Both the position numbers and the translations under genes were made by a program. Below, one piece after another: positions 54,215-61,306 of a stretch of 64,000 nucleotides of DNA; positions within the stretch are counted from its first letter, which is position 1; each line of letters begins with the position of its first letter. The notes beneath the pieces are model-generated. The model was not told the origin of the DNA. It saw only the letters and a list, made by a program, of their open reading frames with translations, and did no database searches. Source of the stretch: Solwaraspora sp. WMMA2056 (GTDB taxonomy: Bacteria > Actinomycetota > Actinomycetes > Mycobacteriales > Micromonosporaceae); assembly GCF_030345095.1 (NCBI RefSeq), contig NZ_CP128360.1, positions 1,488,001-1,552,000 on the forward strand. The letters are read 5' to 3'.

Positions 54215-54454
54215 ATGGGAGCGCTTCCATTGATGGATGTGCACCAGAACACTGTACCGACGCGCGGCGTGGCGCTGTTCGCAGCGCTTCGCCGACCGCT
54301 CAGCCCTTGGGCTGGCGGCGGGCCAGCCCGGACTCCGCCGCCAGCCACGCACCGCCTGTCGAGAGGAGGTGGAACCAGAGCCACTCGCGTGGCCCGGCTC
54401 CCGCGCGTCACGCACGACCTGGACGCCAAACCGCTCGTGCGTGTCAGTAACTGA
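54215..54454 (+). CDS. Small ORF (79 aa) or structured RNA, in a CebR-box unit
   Basis: 79 aa, MGALPLMDVHQNTVPTRG at the start and THDLDAKPLVRVSN at the end. The start has a -10 at 6 nt, and a strong terminator follows the stop by 2 nt, so a transcript of about 275 nt is defined. Third-position GC is ordinary in the first half and high in the last 25 codons. Inside, GAGAGGAGG at 54361-54369 has no start codon at proper distance, and a 9-bp hairpin CACGCACGA/TCGTGCGTG lies at 54409-54443. No family is recognised. It may encode a short protein, or the sequence may function as RNA. Confidence 0.5.
   Translation: MGALPLMDVHQNTVPTRGVALFAALRRPLSPWAGGGPARTPPPATHRLSRGGGTRATRVARLPRVTHDLDAKPLVRVSN
54216..54229 (+). 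promoter_or_regulatory. CebR/CelR-like LacI-family operator
   Basis: TGGGAGCGCTTCCA matches the 14-bp CebR/CelR box consensus TGGGAGCGCTCCCA at 13 of 14 positions, and the palindrome extends by one more pair (A54215/T54230). It covers the expected transcription start, so a bound repressor would block initiation. CebR and CelR control cellulose use in Streptomyces and Thermobifida; release is by cello-oligosaccharides. The nearest downstream target encodes a CBM2 protein. Confidence 0.7.
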
Positions 54455-54456
54455 TG

Positions 54457-54488
54457 GTGGGGACGGGGGTTGCCCTCCCCGTCCCCAC
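54457..54488 (+). terminator. Strong intrinsic terminator of small unit
   Basis: A 12-bp perfect stem GTGGGGACGGGG/CCCCGTCCCCAC with 8-nt loop starts 2 nt after the stop of the 79-aa frame. Confidence 0.75.
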
Positions 54489-54837
54489 GCTAGTCCTCGA
54501 TTGTTACGACGTGGAATCGCCGACAAGTCAGGACCGCGACGCCGCTGCGTCCAACTGTCCTGCGCAGCCTGCCGATGCATCGGCAGGCTTCGTTGTGTAT
54601 GGAGCTGTCGTGGCTGCCTGGCCCGGTCGCGGTCGGGATCGGCGGCAGCGCCGTGCGGGCATCGACAATCGTCCGGGGCCGCCGGTCGACGGTGTCCCAG
54701 CTCACAGTGGTCCGGCCGGGGCCCGCACGGCGGAACTGTCACCGGACGGCGGATGGCGCCCCGCGACATGCATCGTTGACCATGGATGTCCTGGCGCTGG
54801 TTCGTCCGCCGGTGCCCGCACCGAAAGCGAGTCACCC
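54489..54837 (+). other. Gene-free leader of the Fn3-CBM2 gene, with 24-nt palindrome
   Basis: About 350 nt. A perfect 24-nt palindrome AGCCTGCCGATG/CATCGGCAGGCT lies at 54566-54589 and could be a protein site or hairpin. The Fn3-CBM2 frame stays open through here but codon use is poor and no conserved sequence precedes the signal peptide. No promoter was found with confidence. Confidence 0.5.
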
Positions 54838-55785
54838 GTGACCACTGTGCCACCGCCGCCGTCGGATCGCGCAGCCCACCGCGACGGCAGCCGTCGCCCC
54901 CGGGCCGCCCGACGGCTGGGCGTCCTGCTCGCCGCCGTACTGCTCGGTCCCGCCCTGCCGGCGGCGAGCGCAAGCGCCGCGACCGGCGCCGACACCGAGG
55001 CGCCCACCACCCCCGGTGTCCCGACCGTCGCCGCCATCAGCACGGACCAGGTCACCCTCACCTGGACCGCCGCCACCGACGACGTCGCGGTCACCGGCTA
55101 CGAGATCGCCCAGATGCAGGCCGACTACATCATCATCAAGACCAGCCCGGTCAACGAGATCACCATCGTCGGCCTGCAGCCGTCACGGACGTACCAGTTC
55201 TGGGTGGCCGCGCGCGACGCCGCCGGCAACCGGTCGCCGACGAGCCCCGCCCTGCGACTGACCATGCCGCCCGGCGACGACCAGGCACCCACCGCCCCCA
55301 CCGGCCTGACCGCCACCCAGACCGGCACCGACGCGGTCACCCTGCGCTGGCAGCCGTCCACCGACAACGTCTACGTCGCCTGGTACGAGGTGCTGCGGGT
55401 GCACCCCGACGGCTCGACCACCCGGGTGGCCACTGCTCCGCAGCACCCGCCGACCGGTCCGACCGCCCGGGTCGGCGGCCTGCAGCCCGGCACCAGCTAC
55501 ACCTTCGCGGTACGGGCCCACGACGACGCCGGCAACAGCTCGCCGCTGTCCGCGCCGCTGACCGTGACCACCACCCCGGTCGCCCCGACCTGCGAGGTCG
55601 CCCACCAGGTGATCAACCACTGGCCGGGTGCCTTCCAGGCGCAGTTGGACGTCCGCAACCTCGCAGCGGAGCCGATCGACGGCTGGACGCTGAGCTGGAC
55701 CACGCCCGACGACCAGCAGATCGCGTACCTGTGGGGTGCCGAGCCGGTCGACCTCACCCCACCCGACGTCACGGTCCGCAACTAG
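54838..55785 (+). CDS. Secreted Fn3-Fn3-CBM2 protein, truncated by in-frame TAG
   Basis: 315 aa as it stands. GTG start; Arg-rich N-region and hydrophobic core (LGVLLAAVLLGPALPAASASA, end about 45). Two fibronectin-III domains: about 55-143 (PTTPGVPTVAAISTDQVTLTW) and about 148-245 (PTAPTGLTATQTGTDAVTLRW). Then a CBM2 beginning with Cys at about 254 (CEVAHQVINHWPGAFQAQL). The TAG at 55783-55785 (codon 316) stops it in the middle of CBM2, though the same frame continues with intact CBM2 sequence to 55911. Likely a binding or accessory protein for cellulose; no catalytic domain is present. The operator of the upstream small unit suggests cellulose regulation. Confidence 0.85.
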   Translation: MTTVPPPPSDRAAHRDGSRRPRAARRLGVLLAAVLLGPALPAASASAATGADTEAPTTPGVPTVAAISTDQVTLTWTAATDDVAVTGYEIAQMQADYIIIKTSPVNEITIVGLQPSRTYQFWVAARDAAGNRSPTSPALRLTMPPGDDQAPTAPTGLTATQTGTDAVTLRWQPSTDNVYVAWYEVLRVHPDGSTTRVATAPQHPPTGPTARVGGLQPGTSYTFAVRAHDDAGNSSPLSAPLTVTTTPVAPTCEVAHQVINHWPGAFQAQLDVRNLAAEPIDGWTLSWTTPDDQQIAYLWGAEPVDLTPPDVTVRN

Positions 55786-55911
55786 AAGTGGAACCGCCTG
55801 ATCGCGCCCGGCGGCAGCGTCCAGCTCGGCTTCGTGGTCACCGGCGCCAGCACGACCACCGCGCCGACCGGCTTCACCCTCAACGGCGCGAAGTGCACGG
55901 CGGTACGCTGA
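55786..55911 (+). pseudogene. Stranded C-terminal part of CBM2 after the amber codon
   Basis: Same frame as the Fn3-CBM2 gene: KWNRLIAPGGSVQLGFVVTG then PTGFTLNGAKCTAVR and TGA. These are the last strands of CBM2, including the IAPGGSV turn, the FTLNG strand and the closing Cys that should pair with the Cys at the module start. Without them the CBM2 cannot fold normally. Confidence 0.85.
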
Positions 55912-55953
55912 CCCGGAAACGGCCGGCGAAATGTCCCGGTGACGACAACTTGC

Positions 55954-55959
55954 TAGCCT
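55954..55959 (+). promoter_or_regulatory. -10 hexamer of the two-component operon
   Basis: TAGCCT 7 nt before ATG 55967; no Shine-Dalgarno. Confidence 0.5.
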
Positions 55960-55966
55960 CGCCCGC

Positions 55967-56635
55967 ATGCGGGTGCTGGTGGTCGAGGACGACCCCGAGG
56001 TACGGGGCGCCGTCGTGACCGCGCTGCGTACCGGTGGCTTCGCGGTCGACCAGGCGGCCGACTGGAGCCAGGCCGACCTGAACATGAGCGTCAACGACTA
56101 CGACTGCCTGGTGCTCGACCGGATCCTTCCGGAAGGCGACTCGCTGAACCAGCTCGGCCACCGCCGCCGCGCCGGCCTGACCGTACCGGCACTGGTGCTG
56201 ACCGCCCTCGACAGCGCCGGGGACCGGATCGCCGGTTTCCAGGCCGGCGTCGACGACTACGTGGTGAAACCGTTCGTCACCGCCGAACTCGTGCTGCGGG
56301 TCCGGGCGCTGTGCCGGCGCCGGGGCGTCACCAGCCCGCCGCTGCTGCGCATCGCCGACCTGGAGGTCGACGCGGCCCGCCGGGAGGTCCGCCGGGCCGG
56401 CATCCTGCTGACCCTGACCCGCAAGGAGTTCGCCGTCCTGGAGATGCTCCTGGTCCGCTGCCCGGCCGCCGTCAGCCGCAGCGACCTGTTCGAACACTGC
56501 TGGGACGAGCTCGCCGACCCCAGCTCGAACGTGGTCGACGCGGTGGTCGCCCAACTGCGCCGCAAACTCGGCGAGCCGCAACTGATCCACACCGTACGCG
56601 GCTTCGGCTACCAGATCGCGGCGTCCCAGCCGTGA
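55967..56635 (+). CDS. OmpR-family response regulator
   Basis: 222 aa. Receiver domain (1-118): VVEDDPEVRGAVV (acidic pocket), LVLDRILPEGD (phosphoacceptor Asp51), VLTALDSAGDR (Thr), VDDYVVKPF (Lys). Winged helix (about 125-220): LTLTRKEFAVLEMLL, VVDAVVAQLRRKLGE (recognition helix), HTVRGFGYQI. ATG 55967 is 7 nt after TAGCCT (55954-55959), so it is probably leaderless. The sensor kinase gene follows 22 bp downstream. Confidence 0.94.
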   Translation: MRVLVVEDDPEVRGAVVTALRTGGFAVDQAADWSQADLNMSVNDYDCLVLDRILPEGDSLNQLGHRRRAGLTVPALVLTALDSAGDRIAGFQAGVDDYVVKPFVTAELVLRVRALCRRRGVTSPPLLRIADLEVDAARREVRRAGILLTLTRKEFAVLEMLLVRCPAAVSRSDLFEHCWDELADPSSNVVDAVVAQLRRKLGEPQLIHTVRGFGYQIAASQP

Positions 56636-56657
56636 CCGGACGACAGGCACCGACACC

Positions 56658-57947
56658 GTGAGCGGACGACAGGCGGGCAAACCGCTGCAGACCGCGGAGC
56701 GGCTGCGCGGCCTGCGGATCCGGATCACCGTCCTGGTCATGGCGATCAACGTGGTCGGGCTGGCCGGGATGGGTGCGGTCGCCCTGCTGGTCGACGAACG
56801 GCAACGCGACGAAGTGGTCGCCGCCGAACTACGGCGCACCGCCAGCACCGCCGCCGCCCTGCTCTACTACGACTCCGGTGCACTGCAACTCGACAAGCTG
56901 TTCGACAACGCGGTGGCCAACGGACCGACCGCCGTCTACGTCTACGAAGCCGGCCGGGCCGAGCTCAGCCTGGTCTTCGCGTACCCTGCGCGGCTGCCGG
57001 TGGTCCCGCCCGCGCAACTGCTCGCCCCCGCCCGGCAGGTCTGGTCGTCCGGCACCGAGATCGTCGACCCGCTCGCCGACCGCGCCGGTACGCAGACCCC
57101 GCTGCTCGCCGTACCGTTCGAACACGCGGTCACCGGCACCGTCGCCGGTGCCGTCGTCGTCCTCGGCGACACCGGCCCGGCGCAGGCGGCCAACCAGCGG
57201 CTCGCGCTCGCGTTGACCGCCGGCGGCGTCGCCTTCACCGTCCTCGCCTGCGCCGGCGGCTACCTGCTCGCCCGGCGCGGCACCGAGCCGATCGCCGACG
57301 CGCTCAACCAGCAGGAGCGGTTCGTCGCCGACGCCGCGCACGAGCTGCGTACCCCGCTCACGGTGATCCGGGCGGTCTCTGAGGACGCGCTGGCCGAACC
57401 GGACCGGCGGCCGGCGGCGCTGCGCCAGGTGGTGCGCTCCGCCGACCGGCTCGCCGACTCGGTCTCCGTCCTGCTCACCCGGGCGCAACTGGTCGCCGGC
57501 CTGCGGGACCTGCGCCGCGAACCGTTCCGGCTGGACCAGCTGGCGGAGGAGGTGCTCGCCGACACGGTGCAGCCGCCGCACGTCGCCGTACCGGACACCG
57601 TGCCGGTGGTCGCCGTCGGGGATCCGGCACTGGTGCGTATCGCGCTGCGCAACCTGATCCAGAACGCCGTCCAACATGGACGGATCGCCGACCGGCCGGC
57701 CGAGGTACGGCTGCAGGTCAGCGCCGAACCGCCGACCGTACGGGTCCGCGACCGGGGGGCGGGGCTCAGCGAAGCGGTGGCGGCCACCCCGGAACAGCGG
57801 TTCCGCACCGGTGCCGCCGACGGCACCGGGCTCGGCCTGGCGATCGCCAGCTGGGTGGCGCAACTGCACGGCGGCCAGCTGCGGCTGGGCAACGCCGAGG
57901 GCGGCGGCACCGAGGCCCGGCTGCGGCTGCCCGGTCAGGGCCCCTGA
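56658..57947 (+). CDS. Sensor histidine kinase
   Basis: 429 aa. Two membrane helices (about 24-45 and 177-198) flank an extracytoplasmic domain (about 46-176, FDNAVANGPTAVYVYEAGRAEL). The kinase core has the H box FVADAAHELRTPL (about 219-232), N box NLIQNAVQHG, and G boxes RDRGAGLS and GTGLGLAI. It pairs with the OmpR regulator upstream and phosphorylates it. The stimulus is unknown. The start lies in a 17-bp direct repeat, GTGACCGGACGACAGGC at 56632 and GTGAGCGGACGACAGGC at 56658; the GTG at 56658 is chosen, but no good ribosome site exists. Confidence 0.93.
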   Translation: MSGRQAGKPLQTAERLRGLRIRITVLVMAINVVGLAGMGAVALLVDERQRDEVVAAELRRTASTAAALLYYDSGALQLDKLFDNAVANGPTAVYVYEAGRAELSLVFAYPARLPVVPPAQLLAPARQVWSSGTEIVDPLADRAGTQTPLLAVPFEHAVTGTVAGAVVVLGDTGPAQAANQRLALALTAGGVAFTVLACAGGYLLARRGTEPIADALNQQERFVADAAHELRTPLTVIRAVSEDALAEPDRRPAALRQVVRSADRLADSVSVLLTRAQLVAGLRDLRREPFRLDQLAEEVLADTVQPPHVAVPDTVPVVAVGDPALVRIALRNLIQNAVQHGRIADRPAEVRLQVSAEPPTVRVRDRGAGLSEAVAATPEQRFRTGAADGTGLGLAIASWVAQLHGGQLRLGNAEGGGTEARLRLPGQGP

Positions 57948-58405
57948 CCCGCCCGCAGCCCGTTCGGGCTGATGGCGAACCACTCGTCGGACTGCCCGTG
58001 ACCGTTCGTGTCGCCAGGCATCCGGTCACCGGTGTAGCCGTACAGCGGCCAACCCGCCAACGACAACTGCCGCCGGCCGTCGGACCGGGTGAAACAGGTG
58101 ACCAGCTGCCGGTCGATGCCCTCGACCCGGACCTCGCCCTGGCACGGCACCGGCAGCCAGGACTGCAGGCACTGCCCGGTGCAGGCGGAGTCGCTCACAC
58201 CGGCGGTGTCCCGGTCGGAGCGGTAGAGCACGAAGCCCTGCGCGTCGATGACGATCTCGTCCAGCGTCGCGGACTCCACCGCGAACAGCGCGGTGCCGGC
58301 GGCGGTGGCGACCGGGGTCGGCGGCGCGCCGGTCGGGCCGGGGGCCGCCGGCCGGTCGCAACCGGTCACCGCGAGCACCGCCGCGATCCACAGGATCCGT
58401 CTCAT
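57935..58405 (-). CDS. Lipoprotein with secreted-repeat (Lipoprotein_15) domain
   Basis: 156 aa. Lipobox VTGC at residue about 15 of a short signal peptide (MRRILWIAAVLAVTGCDRP). Mature part has YRSDRDTAGVSDSACTGQCLQSW and LSLAGWPLYGYTGDRMPGDTNGHGQSDEWFAISPNG, the PF03640 repeat of unknown function, common in actinobacteria and often near anti-sigma or redox genes. ATG 58405 has GAGG at 6 nt. Overlaps the kinase tail-to-tail by 13 bp. Confidence 0.88.
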   Translation of the reverse strand: MRRILWIAAVLAVTGCDRPAAPGPTGAPPTPVATAAGTALFAVESATLDEIVIDAQGFVLYRSDRDTAGVSDSACTGQCLQSWLPVPCQGEVRVEGIDRQLVTCFTRSDGRRQLSLAGWPLYGYTGDRMPGDTNGHGQSDEWFAISPNGLRAGQGP

Positions 58406-58464
58406 CAAAACCTCACGCTCCCAGGCGCAGGATATGCCGATCCGGCCGGGTGCAGGAGGTGGAC

Positions 58465-59607
58465 GTGCTGACGTTACGGGCCCGCACGGTGTCGCTCGCC
58501 CTCGTCACCGTACTCGCGGGGTGCTCCGCGGCCGGTGACGACGAGCCGTCACCGGTCGATGCCTGCGGCAGTCGGATCGCGGTGCTGGGACCACTCAGCG
58601 GCGACTCGGCGGATTTCGGCGGCAACGTCTACGACGGTGCCCGCCTGGCGTTCGACCAGTACGCGGCGGCGCATCCGGACTGCCCGGTCGACCTGGTCGA
58701 CTTCGACTCCCAGGGCGACCCGAAGCAGGCGCCGGCGCTGGCCCAGCGGATCGTGGACGATCCGCGCATCGTCGGCGTCATCGGACCGGGGTTCTCCGGC
58801 GAGGCGGAGGCCGCCCTGCCGATCCTCGACCAGGGCGGTGTCACCACGATCACCACCTCGGCCACCCGTACCGAGCTGAGCGCACGGGGCTGGCCGACCT
58901 TCCACCGGCTGGTCGGCAACGACGCGGCGCAGGGCCGCGCCGCCGGCTGGTACATCGACCGGGTGCTCGGCGGCACCGCCGTGTTCGTCGTCGACGACGA
59001 CAGCGCGTACGGCCGGGGGCTCGCCGACGAGGTGGTGGACCGGCTCGGTGCCAAGGTGGTGCAGCGGGCGACGGTGTCCGCGCGGGCCACCGACTTCGGC
59101 GCGGTCGTCGGCCAGGTCCGCTCGGCCGACGCCGACGTCGTCTTCTACGGCGGCTACTACGCGGAGGCGGGTCGGCTGCTGCGGCAGCTGCGCGCCGGCG
59201 CGGTCCAGGCGACGTTCGTCGCCGGGGACGGGGTGAAGGCCGACGGGTTCCTGCGGGCCGCCGGCGACGCCGCCGACGACGACGTCGTGATCACCTGCCC
59301 GTGCCTGCCGCCGGAGCGGGCCGGGGAGCAGTTCCCCCAGCACTACCGGGACAGCTTCGGGCGGGAACCCGGCACCAACAGCGCCGAGTCGTACGACGCT
59401 GCCCAGGTGTTCCTGGCCGGGATCCGGGCCGGTCACGGCGACCGGGCCGGGATGGAGGCGTTCGTCGACGCGTACGACGGTCCCGGCGTGACCACCCGGA
59501 TCGCCTGGACGTCCAGCGGCGAGCTGGTCAGCCCGTCCGTCTCGGTGTGGGCGTTCCGGGTCCGACAGGGCCTGTTCGTGGCGGAGCGGGCCGTTCCGGC
59601 GAGTTGA
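58465..59607 (+). CDS. Lipoprotein, branched-chain amino-acid ABC type substrate-binding protein
   Basis: 380 aa. GTG 58465 with AGGAGG at 5 nt; lipobox VLAGC at about 21. Type I periplasmic-binding fold (IAVLGPLSGDSADFGGNVYDGARLAFD, GVIGPGFSGEAEAALPILDQ, DDSAYGRGLADEVVDRLGAKVV, VVFYGGYYAEAGRLLRQL, SAESYDAAQVFLAGI). Binds an amino acid or other small polar ligand outside the membrane. No permease or ATPase follows, so it may be an orphan sensor or partner of the adjacent kinase. The start upstream at 58450 is rejected. Confidence 0.9.
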   Translation: MLTLRARTVSLALVTVLAGCSAAGDDEPSPVDACGSRIAVLGPLSGDSADFGGNVYDGARLAFDQYAAAHPDCPVDLVDFDSQGDPKQAPALAQRIVDDPRIVGVIGPGFSGEAEAALPILDQGGVTTITTSATRTELSARGWPTFHRLVGNDAAQGRAAGWYIDRVLGGTAVFVVDDDSAYGRGLADEVVDRLGAKVVQRATVSARATDFGAVVGQVRSADADVVFYGGYYAEAGRLLRQLRAGAVQATFVAGDGVKADGFLRAAGDAADDDVVITCPCLPPERAGEQFPQHYRDSFGREPGTNSAESYDAAQVFLAGIRAGHGDRAGMEAFVDAYDGPGVTTRIAWTSSGELVSPSVSVWAFRVRQGLFVAERAVPAS

Positions 59608-59655
59608 CCACGCGCCCACCGGGGCGCATCCATGAACGCGGCGAGGGAGTGCGAA

Positions 59656-60384
59656 ATGACCGTATCGATGACGAACGGTGGCACCATCGGCCTGGCCGAC
59701 GCCCGTCCCGACCACCGTACGGGCACCGGGGTCGACAAGGTCCTGCGGGTCGTCGCGGAGGGGCCACTCGGGCCGTATCCGATGTTGGAGGCGGCGTTCT
59801 GCTGGAACGAGCGGCGACCGGTCGGCTGGCGACGGCTCGGCCCGGCACCGACCACGCCGCAGCGGCAGCTGCCGGTCGCCCAGACCGGGCAGCCGGCTGC
59901 CGCCGCCCGGCTGACCCGGCTGCTGACCACGATGACCTGGGCGGTCAGCACGCCGGTCGGCGGCTCGGCGGTGCTGACCCGGGTCGACGTGACCGCAGAG
60001 GCGTACCACCGGGTGCTGCGGGCGCTGGCCGGTGCGTGGCGCGACGGGCGGCGGATGCTGGCCTGCCCGGAGACCGCGGCGGCCCACTACCCGGCGGCGC
60101 TGGCGGTCTGGCGGATGGCGGCGCTGCTCGCCCCGACCGACCAGACCGCCGGGGTGCTCACCTTCGCGGTGAGCACCCCGGCGGCGGCCCTGCTGCGCAG
60201 CGCCGCGCCGGTGCTCGCGTTGCCGCACACCGTCCTGGAACGCGGTGCCCGTAGCACTGTCGTGCGGGTGGACCGACCGGCGCTGTTCCGGCGGCTGCTG
60301 GCCGACCTCGACCCGCCGGCGCTCGCCGGCCGGCCAGGCGGGTCCCTGACCGGCCGGCGAGCGCCGGTAGCCGTCGCCGGCTGA
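59656..60384 (+). CDS. Hypothetical protein
   Basis: 242 aa. Begins MTVSMTNGGTIGLADARPD; later RVVAEGPLGPYPMLEAAFCWNERRPVGWRRL, LLTTMTWAVSTPVGGSAVLTRVDVTAEAYHRVLRAL and a hydrophobic stretch about 145-165 (YPAALAVWRMAALLAPT). The tail is low-complexity. No recognisable family or membrane topology. ATG 59656 follows GCGAGGGAG at 6 nt. Convergent with the vWA-linked membrane protein gene. Confidence 0.65.
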   Translation: MTVSMTNGGTIGLADARPDHRTGTGVDKVLRVVAEGPLGPYPMLEAAFCWNERRPVGWRRLGPAPTTPQRQLPVAQTGQPAAAARLTRLLTTMTWAVSTPVGGSAVLTRVDVTAEAYHRVLRALAGAWRDGRRMLACPETAAAHYPAALAVWRMAALLAPTDQTAGVLTFAVSTPAAALLRSAAPVLALPHTVLERGARSTVVRVDRPALFRRLLADLDPPALAGRPGGSLTGRRAPVAVAG

Positions 60385-60406
60385 CCGTCGGTCGACCGGC
60401 CGACGG

Positions 60407-61306
60407 TCAGCTGACAGCCGGCCGCCGGGGTCGCCGGGTCAGGCCGAAGCCGACGACGCCACCGACGGCGGCGAGCACCCCGCCGATGGTGGTCCAGACC
60501 CACCGGCTGGAGAACGCGGGCAGCCGGTCGGCGAACCAGCCGGCCAGCCGTTCCCACCACCACTGCCCGTCGTCGGTGTCAACGGTGTCCGTCCCGGCAG
60601 CGGCGGCGCCGTCGGTCGTGGTGTCGTCGGTCGTGGTGTCGTCCGCGACCGTGGTCAGCACCGCACCCTGCCGGGCCGTCGGGGTGAGCGGGGCGTCGAG
60701 CCGGCCACCTTCCGGGGTGACGTCGTCGGAGACCTCGGCGCTGATCCGCAACTCGACCTGCACCGGCAGCCCGAGGTCGGACTCGGGCAGGTCGGTGACG
60801 GCGATCCGGACGAAGTACGTGCCGGGCAGCGGGTCGGCCGACCACGGCTCGGCCCAGCCGCGTACCTGCCGGAGCACGCAGCCGGCCCGGACCGCACGGT
60901 CGGTGGCGGCACCGGTCGGTGCCTGCATGCCGGCCGTGCAGGGCTGTCGGCGGCGGAGCCCGTCGAAGACGTCGACCGACCAGGTGGACGGACCGCTTCG
61001 GTCGGCCGGGTCGGCCAGGGTGACCGTCGCGGAGATCGTGCTGGTCTGGCCGGCGACCGCCGGGAACGACCAGTACAGGTACTCGCCGGTGGCGGCGGCG
61101 ACCCGGACCGGCTGGTCGATGTTGACCGCCGCCGCGGTGAGGAACGACGTACCGGCCTTGGTGAGGGTCGCGTCGACTGGCAGCGGCGTCGGCCCGTCGG
61201 CCGCGGCCGGTCGCGGGTCGAGCAGCGTGACGGCACCGGCGGCGAGCAGCACCGTGGCGCTGGCGGCGAGGCCGGTCCGGACCTGGTCGAGAATGTGCCG
61301 GGTCAT
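60407..61306 (-). CDS. Secreted protein with C-terminal membrane anchor, vWA-operon partner
   Basis: 299 aa. Signal segment about 10-36 (TGLAASATVLLAAGAVTLLDPRPAAA), an extracytoplasmic beta-rich region (about 45-235: ATGEYLYWSFPAVAGQTSTISATVTLADPAD, GTYFVRIAVTDLP), a Thr/Asp-rich linker with TTDDTTTDG, and a C-terminal helix (about 270-292, WTTIGGVLAAVGGVVGFGLT) with RRPRRP. Its ATG abuts the vWA gene stop (TGAATG), so the two are co-expressed. Unknown function; possibly assembled with the vWA protein on the outer face. Confidence 0.8.
   Translation of the reverse strand: MTRHILDQVRTGLAASATVLLAAGAVTLLDPRPAAADGPTPLPVDATLTKAGTSFLTAAAVNIDQPVRVAAATGEYLYWSFPAVAGQTSTISATVTLADPADRSGPSTWSVDVFDGLRRRQPCTAGMQAPTGAATDRAVRAGCVLRQVRGWAEPWSADPLPGTYFVRIAVTDLPESDLGLPVQVELRISAEVSDDVTPEGGRLDAPLTPTARQGAVLTTVADDTTTDDTTTDGAAAAGTDTVDTDDGQWWWERLAGWFADRLPAFSSRWVWTTIGGVLAAVGGVVGFGLTRRPRRPAVS

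Noticed and set aside
54361-54390. AGGAGG as ribosome site for a separate small gene
   Set aside because: No ATG, GTG or TTG at a workable distance in any frame; nearest in-frame GTG is 19 nt away.
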